Source: Sulfobacillus acidophilus DSM 10332
Lineage (GTDB): Bacteria > Bacillota > Sulfobacillia > Sulfobacillales > Sulfobacillaceae
Reading direction: 5' to 3'
NCBI GenBank assembly: GCA_000237975.1
Contig: CP003179.1
Location: 2,232,001-2,296,000 of the forward strand
DNA: 64,000 bases
Position numbers and translations under genes: made by a program
Shown: one piece after another, positions 43,733 to 52,547 of the stretch
Layout of the letters: each line of letters begins with the position of its first letter
Position numbering within the stretch: the stretch's first letter is position 1
The notes under the pieces: generated by a model
Told to the model about the DNA's origin: nothing
Databases searched by the model: none
What the model saw: the letters and a program-made list of their open reading frames with translations, nothing else

Positions 43733-43762
43733 TTGCCTATACCATCGGTTTCATGGTATTGT
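43733..43762 (+). promoter_or_regulatory. Candidate promoter of the nucleobase operon
   Basis: TTGCCT (43733-43738) and TATTGT (43757-43762) are 18 bases apart on the plus strand. They sit about 70 bases before the permease ATG and just upstream of a strong inverted repeat. Confidence 0.45.
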
Positions 43763-43768
43763 ATCGCA

Positions 43769-43794
43769 AATCTATCTCACTGTCATGATAGATT
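43769..43794. promoter_or_regulatory. Operator-like inverted repeat in the ade/permease divergent region
   Basis: AATCTATC and GATAGATT form a perfect eight-base inverted repeat around a ten-base gap. It lies just downstream of the candidate -10 and upstream of the ribosome site (GGAGGTG), a normal repressor position. The right arm continues as GATAGATTCT, a motif that reappears near 60635. Confidence 0.55.
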
Positions 43795-43830
43795 CTGGCG
43801 TGTATCTTACATTATTGGAGGTGTTTTGCG

Positions 43831-45294
43831 ATGAAAGCTGCCGAAGCCACGGGCGATGTCGCTTTTCGCGTGGAAGCGCACGGGATTGACGTGATTCGAT
43901 CACAAGAGCGCCATGGTAAACCCAAAGAATTATTTTGGATTTGGCTCGCCGGCCAATTAACCTTTAGCGGATTCATTATCGGCCAGTTATTTACCCAAAT
44001 GGGGCTCAGCCTCACCGAGTCGTTGGTGGTCTCGGCGCTCCTAGCCCTCAGTTTTGTCGTGCTCGGCTGGGCCGGCCTGCCCGGACCGAAAGCCGGTACC
44101 GGCACGTTGACCATTACCCGTTCCGTCTTTGGGGTCAAAGGGAACGCCTTGCCCTCCGTTTTAAGTTGGCTCAACATGGTGGGCTGGGAAGCCGTAACCA
44201 TGGTGTTGACGAGTTATGCGTTTGTCAGCCTTTTTGGCGTACTGGGGTTACCCCATGAAGGTACCGGCCCCCTCATTATCGCGATTCTTTTAAGCATCGT
44301 ATTGACATTCAGCGTACCGATTCTCGGCCACGCCACGATTGTCGTCGCCCAGCGTTTTCTGGCCTATGGTCTGGGCTTACTCTCGATCATCATGTTTGGT
44401 GTCATCTTCCCTCGGGTTAACTGGCATTACGCCCCACCGCCATCGCATCTGTGGGCGTCCGGCGTCACCACCACCATGATTTTCGCCTTATCGATTGGCC
44501 TCATGTCGACAACCTTGTCCTGGACCAATTACGCCGCCGATTATACCCGGTACTTGCCGAAAGACAGTAACGGCCAGGCCATTGTCGGATATACCTGGCT
44601 CGGCGCTGGAATTGCCGCCTTTATCGTGCTGGCTTTAGGCGTGTTGTTGGGCACGTTTGTCAATCCGGAAGCGTACTCCCGAAATCCGGTCGCCGCCATT
44701 ATGGCCGTGTTACCCACCTGGTATGTCGTGCCGTTTTTATTCGTGGCCATCGTCGGACAAATTACCGCCAATTATTTGAACGCGTATAGTTCGGCCATGA
44801 GCTTTTTAGCCATCGGGTTTCCCATTCGGCGCTATGTGTCCGCCTTATTGGATGCCACGATTGCCCTGGCCATTTCTCTTTACGCCATCTTTTTGGCACC
44901 GCAGTTCGTCAATTTCTTTACCAACTTTCTGAGTCTCTCGGTATTAGTGATCGGGCCTTGGACGGCCATGTATCTGGTCAACCATTTTGTGCGACGAGGC
45001 GAATATGATCCCGAAAGCCTGGTCACGGTATCCCCGAAAAGCCGCTATTGGTTTCAAAACGGGGTCAATTGGGGACCCTTGATGATTTTTCTGCTATCGG
45101 CTTTTCTCGCGTTTTGGACGGTCAATTCCACGATGTGGGTAAGCCCGCTCTCCAAATCCCTGTTGGGGGGAATGGATATCAGTTCCTTTTCCGGCCCCTT
45201 GTTTGCCGGCGGGCTCTACTATCTCTACTGGCGCATGACCGAAAAAAGCCGGGCCCAAGTATTCCCGGCGAATGACGTACAACTCGCCGAATAA
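43831..45294 (+). CDS. NCS1-family nucleobase permease
   Basis: 487-residue, about twelve-helix transporter of the nucleobase:cation symporter-1 family, near CodB. FWIWLAGQLTFSGFIIGQLF at the N-terminus, GLPGPKAGTGTLTITRSVFG, LSWTNYAADYTRYLP and the region ITANYLNAYSS are characteristic. It precedes a molybdenum hydroxylase operon by 33 bases, so its substrate is probably uracil, cytosine or a purine. The ATG follows GGAGGTG by eight bases. Confidence 0.9.
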   Translation: MKAAEATGDVAFRVEAHGIDVIRSQERHGKPKELFWIWLAGQLTFSGFIIGQLFTQMGLSLTESLVVSALLALSFVVLGWAGLPGPKAGTGTLTITRSVFGVKGNALPSVLSWLNMVGWEAVTMVLTSYAFVSLFGVLGLPHEGTGPLIIAILLSIVLTFSVPILGHATIVVAQRFLAYGLGLLSIIMFGVIFPRVNWHYAPPPSHLWASGVTTTMIFALSIGLMSTTLSWTNYAADYTRYLPKDSNGQAIVGYTWLGAGIAAFIVLALGVLLGTFVNPEAYSRNPVAAIMAVLPTWYVVPFLFVAIVGQITANYLNAYSSAMSFLAIGFPIRRYVSALLDATIALAISLYAIFLAPQFVNFFTNFLSLSVLVIGPWTAMYLVNHFVRRGEYDPESLVTVSPKSRYWFQNGVNWGPLMIFLLSAFLAFWTVNSTMWVSPLSKSLLGGMDISSFSGPLFAGGLYYLYWRMTEKSRAQVFPANDVQLAE

Positions 45295-45327
45295 GGTCCG
45301 ACTATGCTTAAAGGAGGCCCCTGATCC

Positions 45328-45819
45328 ATGACCACCGAATTACCCTTGGACACCCGAAAAGTCCGCCTCACGGTCAATGACATCCCCTACGACCTCCTGG
45401 TGCCGAATGACGAGCGTTTACTGGAAACGCTCCGGGAACGTTTGCACCTTTTTAGCGCCCGCTACGGGTGTGGTTCCGGCCATTGCGGGTCCTGCGTGGT
45501 ATGGGTGGATCATAAGCCCGTTCCGAGTTGTCTGGTGTTGACCGGCAGGGTAAAAGGCAAGGTCACCACACTCGAAGGACTCGCCCAGGATCCCGCCATG
45601 CAGCGGTTGCTCGACGCATTTTCCGAGGAGCATGCGGCCCAATGCGGCTATTGTACTCCCGGGATGCTGATGTCGGCGCGCCATCGGCTAGAACAGTCCA
45701 ATGGCGAGCTCGACGAGGAAGCGTGGAAAGACGTGTTAGAAGGCCATGTGTGTCGTTGTACCGGATATTACGCGCCGCTACGGGCGTTGAAGCGGGTGAC
45801 GCCTCATGCAGTGGATTGA
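45328..45819 (+). CDS. Molybdenum hydroxylase, 2Fe-2S subunit (complex A)
   Basis: Small iron-sulfur subunit of a xanthine-dehydrogenase-type enzyme, 163 residues. The plant-type [2Fe-2S] site has Cys48, Cys53, Cys56 and Cys68 (YGCGSGHCGSC). The C-terminal helical [2Fe-2S] site has Cys106, Cys109, Cys142 and Cys144 (CGYCTPG and CRCTGY). It passes electrons between the Mo and FAD subunits encoded next. AAGGAGG lies about ten bases ahead of the ATG. Confidence 0.94.
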   Translation: MTTELPLDTRKVRLTVNDIPYDLLVPNDERLLETLRERLHLFSARYGCGSGHCGSCVVWVDHKPVPSCLVLTGRVKGKVTTLEGLAQDPAMQRLLDAFSEEHAAQCGYCTPGMLMSARHRLEQSNGELDEEAWKDVLEGHVCRCTGYYAPLRALKRVTPHAVD

Positions 45820-46591
45820 CATAAGTACCTTCAAGGCGTTGCGGCAAATGCTCGCCGAGGACGTCAAGATTCTGGGTGGCGGTACCAAATTGCTACAAGA
45901 GGGTCCCCTCCCAAATCGCGTGATGGACTTGTCCTCGCTGCCCATCGAACAAGGGTTATATCAGGCCCCGGACGGCTCGGTGCACATCGGTCCCCAAACC
46001 ACGCTCGAGGATCTGCTCAACTGGCCCGACACGCCAAACGATATTAAACGCGTGCTAAAAAAGATGGGGGCGGTGCCGTTTCGGAATCTGGCCACCGTCA
46101 TCGGTCGGCTGGCCAATCGGGAGGACATATCCGACTTATACCCGGTCATGCGCCTTTACCAAACGCAGGTGACGTTTGTCACGCCCATTACCGGCGTTCC
46201 TCAAGAGCGCCCATTGACGTGGGAATCCCCGGAACTCCCGGAGGCCTGGCTGGAAGTGGTGATCCCCCCGAAAACGTCCGCCTATCCCCTCGTCGAATTC
46301 CTCAAATTCGGCAAAAGCTCCCAATCGCGTACCCTTTTGAACGTCACGGCGGGGTTGCAACCGGTCCCTGCCACCCCCTTTTGGACGCTCACCCTCATCG
46401 TCTCGGGGATAACCCCGGCTCCTCAAGAGTGGCACTGGACAGAGAGCGGAGAGGCGATTTTTTCGGTCGTAACCGGTCAGTTGGGAGAGCGCTGTTTTTC
46501 GGTCACGGCCGATCCCTTTGAATGTCACCTGATCCGCAGTTATTGGGATATTTTGGCGCAACGTTTAGAAGAACGGTTAGGAGGTATCTGA
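45806..46591 (+). CDS. Molybdenum hydroxylase, FAD subunit (complex A)
   Basis: 261-residue divergent FAD-binding subunit. The N-terminal phosphate-binding loop reads KILGGGTKLLQEG, and VPFRNLATVIGRLANRED aligns to the second family motif (usually ending TvGGNiana). The rest is weakly conserved, so identity rests partly on its place between the [2Fe-2S] and Mo subunits. It overlaps both neighbours (14 bases and one base, TGATG). Confidence 0.85.
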   Translation: MQWIDISTFKALRQMLAEDVKILGGGTKLLQEGPLPNRVMDLSSLPIEQGLYQAPDGSVHIGPQTTLEDLLNWPDTPNDIKRVLKKMGAVPFRNLATVIGRLANREDISDLYPVMRLYQTQVTFVTPITGVPQERPLTWESPELPEAWLEVVIPPKTSAYPLVEFLKFGKSSQSRTLLNVTAGLQPVPATPFWTLTLIVSGITPAPQEWHWTESGEAIFSVVTGQLGERCFSVTADPFECHLIRSYWDILAQRLEERLGGI

Positions 46592-48774
46592 TGAGAACAT
46601 GGGCTTTGGCCACGCATGCCCGGTTTGCGCCGGATTTATTGGATCTCCAGCAAAACGCCTTGCGGCTGGGTATTGTGGAAGCCGCCGAATGTCCCGCCGA
46701 GGCCAGTTTATCCAATCGGGACGAGTTATTGGGTATTCCGGGGATTGTGGACGTCGTCACCGCCGAGGACCGACTCCCTGACCCCTATACCACTGCCGGC
46801 CAACCGGAACCGGAGCCTTCCGTCTACGACACCTTTTTAATTAACCCGGTAGTCCGCTATATCGGCGAGCCGGTGGCCTTCGTCGCGGCGGAAACCAAAG
46901 CGGCACTGGCCGAAGCCTTAGCACTCTCTCAGGTAAACTATCGACCGGTGACCGGCGCACTGCATTCCCGATGTCCGGATAACCTGGTCGATCGCTGGCA
47001 ACACAGCCACGGGGAGGCGCGCCCCGGCACCGATGTCTACATTACCCGTGCCAAAGTGCCCCGTGTCAGCCATGTCCAGCTGGAACCCCATGCCGCCATG
47101 GCCTATCCCGATTCCGAAGGGCGGATTGTAGTCGTCACGACCACCCAAGTTCCCTTTCATGTGCGGCGCATCGTCGCCCGGGCTTTGGGCCTGCCGGTCT
47201 CGCACGTGATTGTCCGTGCCACCGACGTTGGAGGGGGATTCGGAGGAAAACAAGAGGTAAGCATCGAGCCTTGGGTCGCGTGGTTAGCTCGGCGCACCGG
47301 CCGACCGGTCAAGCTGATTCTCTCCCGTCGGCAAGAATTTGTGCTCGGGCGCACCCGGCACGCCGCCGAGCTGCGGGTGAAAAGCGTTTGGAACGGCTTG
47401 AGCCTAGAGCAGCTCGATCTGGACGCCACCGTCACGACCGGTCCCTATGCCTCCCACGGCACCACCGTCGCCCATAATATGGGGTTGAAAACGTTACCTC
47501 TTTACCAAGCACGCTCCTATCGATTCGGCGCACAAATTCTCTATGCCCCGGGCCCCGTAGCCGGAGCCTTTCGCGGCTATGGCGGGCCGCAAGGGGCGAT
47601 GGCGGTGGAAACCCACATCAACGCGGTCGCGGCCGAAAAAGGGGTCGGGGCCTACGAGCTGCGCCAGCACATTTTGGCCCGTACCGGTCATCCCCTTGAC
47701 TTATTTCCTTCCCCGGACACGACCTGGCCGATTCGCTTTCATCATAACGAACCCCGCCGTCTGATGCGTAAAGTGGTTAAGCATAGCCAAGAGATCCTCG
47801 GTCCCTTGCGGCCGGACGAGGGCTTAGGGTTGGCACTGAGTCTTCAGGCCAGTGGCGTGCCCCACAGCGAACTGGCCGAAGTGTTACTCGGCGTTGACGA
47901 AGACGGCAGTCTCTGGGCCAAAACCGGTGCCATCGATATGGGCCAGGGATCGCGGGAGACCCTGTCGGCCATCGTGCGCCAGACGCTCGGGGTGTCGGAG
48001 GCGGTGCCCATTCGCTGGTCGATGGGAACAACCGGCGAAGGCGGATTTGACTACGGCAGCTATGCCTCCTCGACCACGTATGTGACCGGCTTGGCGGCCC
48101 AACAAGCGGCCCGGGACATCAAGCGGCAAATGACCGCCTTATATCGGAAACTCGCTCGCACGGAGACGTTGCCGCCCCTCAATTTCGGCTATCTTCCCTT
48201 GTGGCGTCAGCTCGCCTGGCAAAGTTTTTACGGCCGGTTTCGAAGCCCGCTGGGAGCCCGCGGCATCGCCGCCCCCCACGACTCGCCCGCACCGATTGCC
48301 GTGTGTGCCGTCCGGCTGACGGTAGATCCGCAACTCCTACAGGTGAATATTCGTCATATCACCTTAGGGGTGGACGTCGGCCGGGTGATTAATCCACCGG
48401 GACTTCGAGGCCAAATTGAAGGGGCGGTCGTCCAAGGATTGGGCTACGCACTCTGCGAATCGTTGGAAGTGGATCAAAATCATCACGTAACCACCCCATC
48501 GTTGTTTGACTATGGGATGATATCGCCGGTCGCATTACCCCCCTTAGACATCTTGATCGAAGACAGCCGAGAACACAGCGGGCCCGCTGGCGCAAAATCC
48601 GCCGGAGAAGTGGCTTTGGGCGCTATTGCGCCGGCGGTGGTACATGCCGTTCATCAGGCAACCGGTGCCTGGATCACCGAGCTGCCCGTCACCCCCCGCC
48701 GATTATGGCATGCCCTGAACCCGGAAAAGACGTCGTCCGCAGTGCCTGCTCTCGTCACCGATTCGCGCGCCTAA
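46591..48774 (+). CDS. Molybdenum hydroxylase, molybdopterin subunit (complex A)
   Basis: Catalytic Mo subunit, 727 residues, of the xanthine dehydrogenase family. It shows YIGEPVAFVAAETKAALAEA, DVGGGFGGKQEVSIEP (Mo-cofactor loop), GAFRGYGGPQ, GQGSRETL and AGEVALGAIAP with the catalytic Glu. The ATG at 46591 overlaps the FAD subunit stop (TGATG) and follows AGGAGG by six bases. The operon context, with a ring-opening amidohydrolase and cytosine deaminase nearby, suggests a uracil/thymine-type dehydrogenase giving barbiturate. Xanthine as substrate cannot be ruled out. Confidence 0.92.
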   Translation: MRTWALATHARFAPDLLDLQQNALRLGIVEAAECPAEASLSNRDELLGIPGIVDVVTAEDRLPDPYTTAGQPEPEPSVYDTFLINPVVRYIGEPVAFVAAETKAALAEALALSQVNYRPVTGALHSRCPDNLVDRWQHSHGEARPGTDVYITRAKVPRVSHVQLEPHAAMAYPDSEGRIVVVTTTQVPFHVRRIVARALGLPVSHVIVRATDVGGGFGGKQEVSIEPWVAWLARRTGRPVKLILSRRQEFVLGRTRHAAELRVKSVWNGLSLEQLDLDATVTTGPYASHGTTVAHNMGLKTLPLYQARSYRFGAQILYAPGPVAGAFRGYGGPQGAMAVETHINAVAAEKGVGAYELRQHILARTGHPLDLFPSPDTTWPIRFHHNEPRRLMRKVVKHSQEILGPLRPDEGLGLALSLQASGVPHSELAEVLLGVDEDGSLWAKTGAIDMGQGSRETLSAIVRQTLGVSEAVPIRWSMGTTGEGGFDYGSYASSTTYVTGLAAQQAARDIKRQMTALYRKLARTETLPPLNFGYLPLWRQLAWQSFYGRFRSPLGARGIAAPHDSPAPIAVCAVRLTVDPQLLQVNIRHITLGVDVGRVINPPGLRGQIEGAVVQGLGYALCESLEVDQNHHVTTPSLFDYGMISPVALPPLDILIEDSREHSGPAGAKSAGEVALGAIAPAVVHAVHQATGAWITELPVTPRRLWHALNPEKTSSAVPALVTDSRA

Positions 48775-48817
48775 AGCACCCCGCCCGTTATTACCCGTTA
48801 TTCAAGGAGGTTTTTCG

Positions 48818-49375
48818 ATGATCACCGATACTGAACTCATCATTCCCGTGATACCGGCCACCGAAGAAACGATTGCCCCCTTCGGCATCCTCTTAAGTCC
48901 GAACGTGTTAAAGCCCGGGCTTCCCATCCCGTTCTATCAAGGCAGCGTCGAAGAAGGCGCTAATTTGGACTTTGTGTGTAACGGGCGTCCGGTCATTCGC
49001 ACGGCCCGCATCTCGTATCGGGAACCGGAGGTCATCTGGCTTGAACACCACAAAATTTTGACACAAGTATTTATCGGATTGGGGAATGTCCCCTTTGTGA
49101 TGGTTCTGGGCGAACCGACATCAGAGTCCGTACCGGATTTAAATCGCGTCAAAGCCTTTTATTTCCCCGGTGGCCACGGGGTTATGCTGTGGCAAAAGGT
49201 GTGGCACGATTTTCCGTTAGCCGTTTCGGAACCGGTGACCATTTTTACGATCAATTCCGAAGAGGTCGTGGATGCCCTCGCAAGTCAACCGGTACCGCAA
49301 GACATGGCGACCGGCGATGTTTATAAACTGCATGTGAAAACCCATACGGGTAAAACCCTCCGGGTGAGCTTTTAA
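48818..49375 (+). CDS. Ureidoglycolate lyase (AllA)-family protein
   Basis: 185-residue cupin-like protein of the ureidoglycolate lyase family. WLEHHKILTQVFIGLGNVPF and PGGHGVMLWQKVWHDFPL match the family's conserved core. AllA turns ureidoglycolate into glyoxylate and urea. Here the neighbours suggest it may act on a related ureido acid such as ureidomalonate; this is inference. AAGGAGG stands eight bases before the ATG. Stop and next start overlap (TAATG). Confidence 0.85.
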   Translation: MITDTELIIPVIPATEETIAPFGILLSPNVLKPGLPIPFYQGSVEEGANLDFVCNGRPVIRTARISYREPEVIWLEHHKILTQVFIGLGNVPFVMVLGEPTSESVPDLNRVKAFYFPGGHGVMLWQKVWHDFPLAVSEPVTIFTINSEEVVDALASQPVPQDMATGDVYKLHVKTHTGKTLRVSF

Positions 49376-50430
49376 TGGAGCTGTCCGTACTGCGGGGTCT
49401 CATGCAGGACCCAGCCGATTTCTCCGAACTCACCGGCTGGATTCGGGAAGGACGCCTCAATCCACGGGATATTCTCGCGATTTTGGGTAAAACCGAAGGC
49501 AACGGAGGTCAAAACGACTTTACGCGAGAGTTGGCCACTGTCGCATGCCGGCAAGCATTGGCGGAGAACTCCTCGGAAGCGGACGTCATGTTGTCGTTTT
49601 CCGGAGGCACCGAAGGCGTGATAACTCCTCACTATTGGGTTTTTTCCCACCACGGTTCTTGGCCCTTAAATCCCAACCCCGAGAAACGGTTAGCGGCCGC
49701 CCGCGGGCAAACTCGGCGCTTCGCCCCCCACGAAGTGGGAACCTTGGCCATGGTTGAAGAGACCGCGCGGGTCGTGCGGCAGTTATTGGATGATGCCCGC
49801 ATCCATCCCCAAGACGTGCATTTTGTGCATATTAAAGGGGCCTTGCCGTCTCGGGTTTCGGGGGAATATCCGCGCAACACGATGGCCTACGCCCGTGGAG
49901 CTTCCGCGTTGGGGGTGGCGGTGGCTCTCGGCGAAATCGCGCCCGAAAAAATTCATGAGGACGCCATCCTTCGGGACTGGACCTTATATTCGAGTCGGGC
50001 CAGCACCTCCGCCAAGCCCGGCGTCGAGCGGTCGGATATTCTGGTATTGGGAAATTCGCCCTGGTGGAGCGGATCGCTTGTCAGCGACCATACCGTCATG
50101 CGTGACATGCTGGACCTCGAATCGGTGAAAAAAACGCTCTCTCGCTGGGGCGTGACCGGCTGTCCGTTGACTCCCGCGGAACAGGAACGCGTCGTGGCGG
50201 TATTTGCCAAAGCGGAGGCCGATCCTCAAAATTCTTTGCGAGGTTTTCGGCACACGATGCGAACCGACGACGATATTTCGGAGACGCGCTATGCGCGTTG
50301 CGTAATCGGCAGCGTGTTGGCGGGCTTTATGCAATCACCGTTCATATATGTGTCCACCCGCGCCGAACATCACGGACCGCCGGGCGGAGGCCCCGTCGCA
50401 TTGATATTGGCCGTCCCCAAGGCCGGATAG
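49375..50430 (+). CDS. Ring-opening amidohydrolase, barbiturase/cyanuric acid hydrolase family
   Basis: 351-residue member of the AtzD/TrzD/barbiturase family, which hydrolyses barbiturate to ureidomalonate or cyanurate to carboxybiuret. The family has three homologous repeats, each with a Ser-Lys pair. Seen here are LGKTEGNGGQNDF (Lys39), LSFSGGTEGVI (Ser76), HIKGALPSR (Lys154), YSSRASTSAKPG and, near the C-terminus, GPPGGGPVALI. Which of the two substrates applies cannot be decided from the sequence. The co-encoded molybdenum hydroxylase and cytosine deaminase favour barbiturate. Confidence 0.9.
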   Translation: MELSVLRGLMQDPADFSELTGWIREGRLNPRDILAILGKTEGNGGQNDFTRELATVACRQALAENSSEADVMLSFSGGTEGVITPHYWVFSHHGSWPLNPNPEKRLAAARGQTRRFAPHEVGTLAMVEETARVVRQLLDDARIHPQDVHFVHIKGALPSRVSGEYPRNTMAYARGASALGVAVALGEIAPEKIHEDAILRDWTLYSSRASTSAKPGVERSDILVLGNSPWWSGSLVSDHTVMRDMLDLESVKKTLSRWGVTGCPLTPAEQERVVAVFAKAEADPQNSLRGFRHTMRTDDDISETRYARCVIGSVLAGFMQSPFIYVSTRAEHHGPPGGGPVALILAVPKAG

Positions 50431-50453
50431 GTCATACTTTTTTGGGAGGTATT

Positions 50454-51320
50454 ATGAGACTTTGTCAATTCTATGCCGGCGAGACCGTACACGTCGGCTA
50501 CGATCTCAATGAAACGGTCCTGGGTGATTTGACCGAAGCCCTAAACACTTCCCACACGTTATTGGATTTTTTGACCGATCCGGACTTATTGAAGCGGGCC
50601 GTCGGCCACGATTGGAAAACCACGCCCGAGGCCCTCATTCCCATAACCGAGGTGCGTTGGGCACTGCCCGTGTCCAGTCCGTCGAAAATTATCGGCCTCG
50701 GGTTAAATTACCGACGGCACGTCGAGGAAACCCCGTATGCCCGACCCGATTACCCGGTGTATTTTCTCCGACTGCCCCATACCCTGGTAGCGCACCAGGA
50801 ACCTTTAAAAATTCCCCCAAAGTGGCCGACACTCGACTACGAAGGGGAACTGGCGGTCATTATCGGACGAGACGTGAATGGGCGGGACGACATCCCCTGG
50901 CAATCTGCAATCGCGGGTTACACCCTCTTTAATGACGCCTCAGTCCGCAGCTTACAATTTCGTGGACCACAATGGACGCTCGGCAAAAATTGCCCGGCCA
51001 CCGGCGCGTTTGGACCATGGGTGGTGACCCCTGATGCCCTACCCGAAGGACCAGACCATCTTCTGTTGGAAACCCGTATTAACCAAGAACTGGTGCAGCA
51101 GGGTAATACGGCCGATATGATATTTTCCGTGGGAGACATCATCCGTGATTTAGCTCAGGTTATACCGCTTAGTCGCGGAGACGTCATCTTGACGGGCACA
51201 CCCGATGGGGTGGGCTTTGCCCAAAAACCGCCACGCTATTTGGCTCCCGATGATTGGGTGCGAGTTCGGTGTCCTGCCATCGGCGAATTGGTCAACCCGG
51301 TCGTGTTAGCCGACGATTAA
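50454..51320 (+). CDS. Fumarylacetoacetate hydrolase (FAH)-family protein
   Basis: 288-residue FAH-fold enzyme. The conserved core is present: KIIGLGLNYRRHVEE, PTLDYEGELAVIIG with metal-binding Glu residues, GYTLFNDASVRSLQ, GKNCPATGAFGPW and DVILTGTPDGVGF. The family includes hydrolases and decarboxylases of small acids. Its step here is unknown; a role on the C3 product of pyrimidine opening is possible. The ATG at 50454 follows GGGAGG by four bases. Confidence 0.9.
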   Translation: MRLCQFYAGETVHVGYDLNETVLGDLTEALNTSHTLLDFLTDPDLLKRAVGHDWKTTPEALIPITEVRWALPVSSPSKIIGLGLNYRRHVEETPYARPDYPVYFLRLPHTLVAHQEPLKIPPKWPTLDYEGELAVIIGRDVNGRDDIPWQSAIAGYTLFNDASVRSLQFRGPQWTLGKNCPATGAFGPWVVTPDALPEGPDHLLLETRINQELVQQGNTADMIFSVGDIIRDLAQVIPLSRGDVILTGTPDGVGFAQKPPRYLAPDDWVRVRCPAIGELVNPVVLADD

Positions 51321-51347
51321 GCAACTCACTCAAAGGGGATGTGTCCA

Positions 51348-52547
51348 ATGAAAGATACCTGGCATGCCTTTATCGATCCCTCTTGTACGTTACCGCCGAT
51401 CCAAGACGGCCCCTTGTCGGGCACCCGATTTGCGGCCAAAGACGTCTTTGCGGTCAAGGGTTATCCCACCTCCGGCGGGAATCCCGATTGGTTTCGCACG
51501 CACCCGCCGGAAACGACCACTGCCCCCGCCATCCTCGCGTTGTTGAAAGCCGGCGCCGCCTTAGACGGCAAAACGCATACGGATGAATTGATGTACGGGT
51601 TAAACGGGGAAAACGTCCACTATGGTACTCCCGTGAACCCTAAAGCCCCCGACCGGATTCCGGGGGGATCGTCTTCGGGTTCAGCGGTTGCCGTCTCGGC
51701 GGGTATGGTTGACTTCGCTATTGGCACCGACACCGGCGGCTCCGTACGTATCCCGGCCAGCTACACGGGTATTTTTGGTATGAGGCCAACCGTCGGCCGA
51801 ACGACCCTGACCGGCGTAATCCCGCTGTCCCAGACCTTTGATACGGTCGGATGGTTTAGCCGCGATCCCGGCTTGCTCGCGTTAGTGGGTTCGGTTTTGC
51901 TCTCGGGTCACTCCCGACCTGCCCAATTTCGCCGCGTGATCATCGCGTCAGACGCCTGGGCGCTGATGGAGCCACCCTATCGCCCGATGTTGCAGTCTTG
52001 GGTCGACCGCATCGTGCAAAGATTTGAGCAGGTGGAAGAGGAACCGATCGCACCCGAAGGATTGGACCAATGGGCGCAGGGCTTCCGCGTCATTCAAGGC
52101 TATGACATTTGGCAGAACTTTGGCGAATGGATTACCCATACGAAACCCCGATTCGGTCCGGGATTTCGTGAACGGTTTGCCTGGACCGCCACCATCACGG
52201 TAGAAGAACGCGATATGTGGAACGCGAAGCGCCAAATCTGGCAATCGAACCTGGCCGAACGGTTAGGCACGGACACGATCATCCTGTTGCCGACGGCGCC
52301 GGGACCGGCGCCTCAAAGAAACACCCCCTTACCGATCTTGAACGCATTTCGCGACCGGGTGTTGCAACTGACAGCAATCGCCGGACTAGGCGGATTGCCG
52401 CAGATCTCCCTACCCGGCGTGGTTAGTCCCGAGGGCTATCCGCTGGGACTGTCCGTCATCGGCGGATCCGGCACCGACGAAGCCCTCATGGAGTGGGTCC
52501 AACAGCAAATGGCCGAATGGGGGATAGACCATGCGCACGCGGATTAA
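51348..52547 (+). CDS. Amidase-signature enzyme, candidate ureidomalonase or carboxybiuret/ureido hydrolase
   Basis: 399-residue amidase signature protein with the Ser-cisSer-Lys triad: Lys31 in GTRFAAKDVF, the cis-Ser in PGGSSSGSAVAVS near residue 108 and the nucleophile Ser in DTGGSVRIPAS near 132. It is much shorter than allophanate hydrolase. In the barbiturate pathway a ureido-acid amidase releases urea and malonate; in the cyanurate route AtzE has this fold. The ATG at 51348 has AAGGGG nine bases before it; an upstream ATG at 51339 is too close. It overlaps the next gene by 17 bases. Confidence 0.9.
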   Translation: MKDTWHAFIDPSCTLPPIQDGPLSGTRFAAKDVFAVKGYPTSGGNPDWFRTHPPETTTAPAILALLKAGAALDGKTHTDELMYGLNGENVHYGTPVNPKAPDRIPGGSSSGSAVAVSAGMVDFAIGTDTGGSVRIPASYTGIFGMRPTVGRTTLTGVIPLSQTFDTVGWFSRDPGLLALVGSVLLSGHSRPAQFRRVIIASDAWALMEPPYRPMLQSWVDRIVQRFEQVEEEPIAPEGLDQWAQGFRVIQGYDIWQNFGEWITHTKPRFGPGFRERFAWTATITVEERDMWNAKRQIWQSNLAERLGTDTIILLPTAPGPAPQRNTPLPILNAFRDRVLQLTAIAGLGGLPQISLPGVVSPEGYPLGLSVIGGSGTDEALMEWVQQQMAEWGIDHAHAD

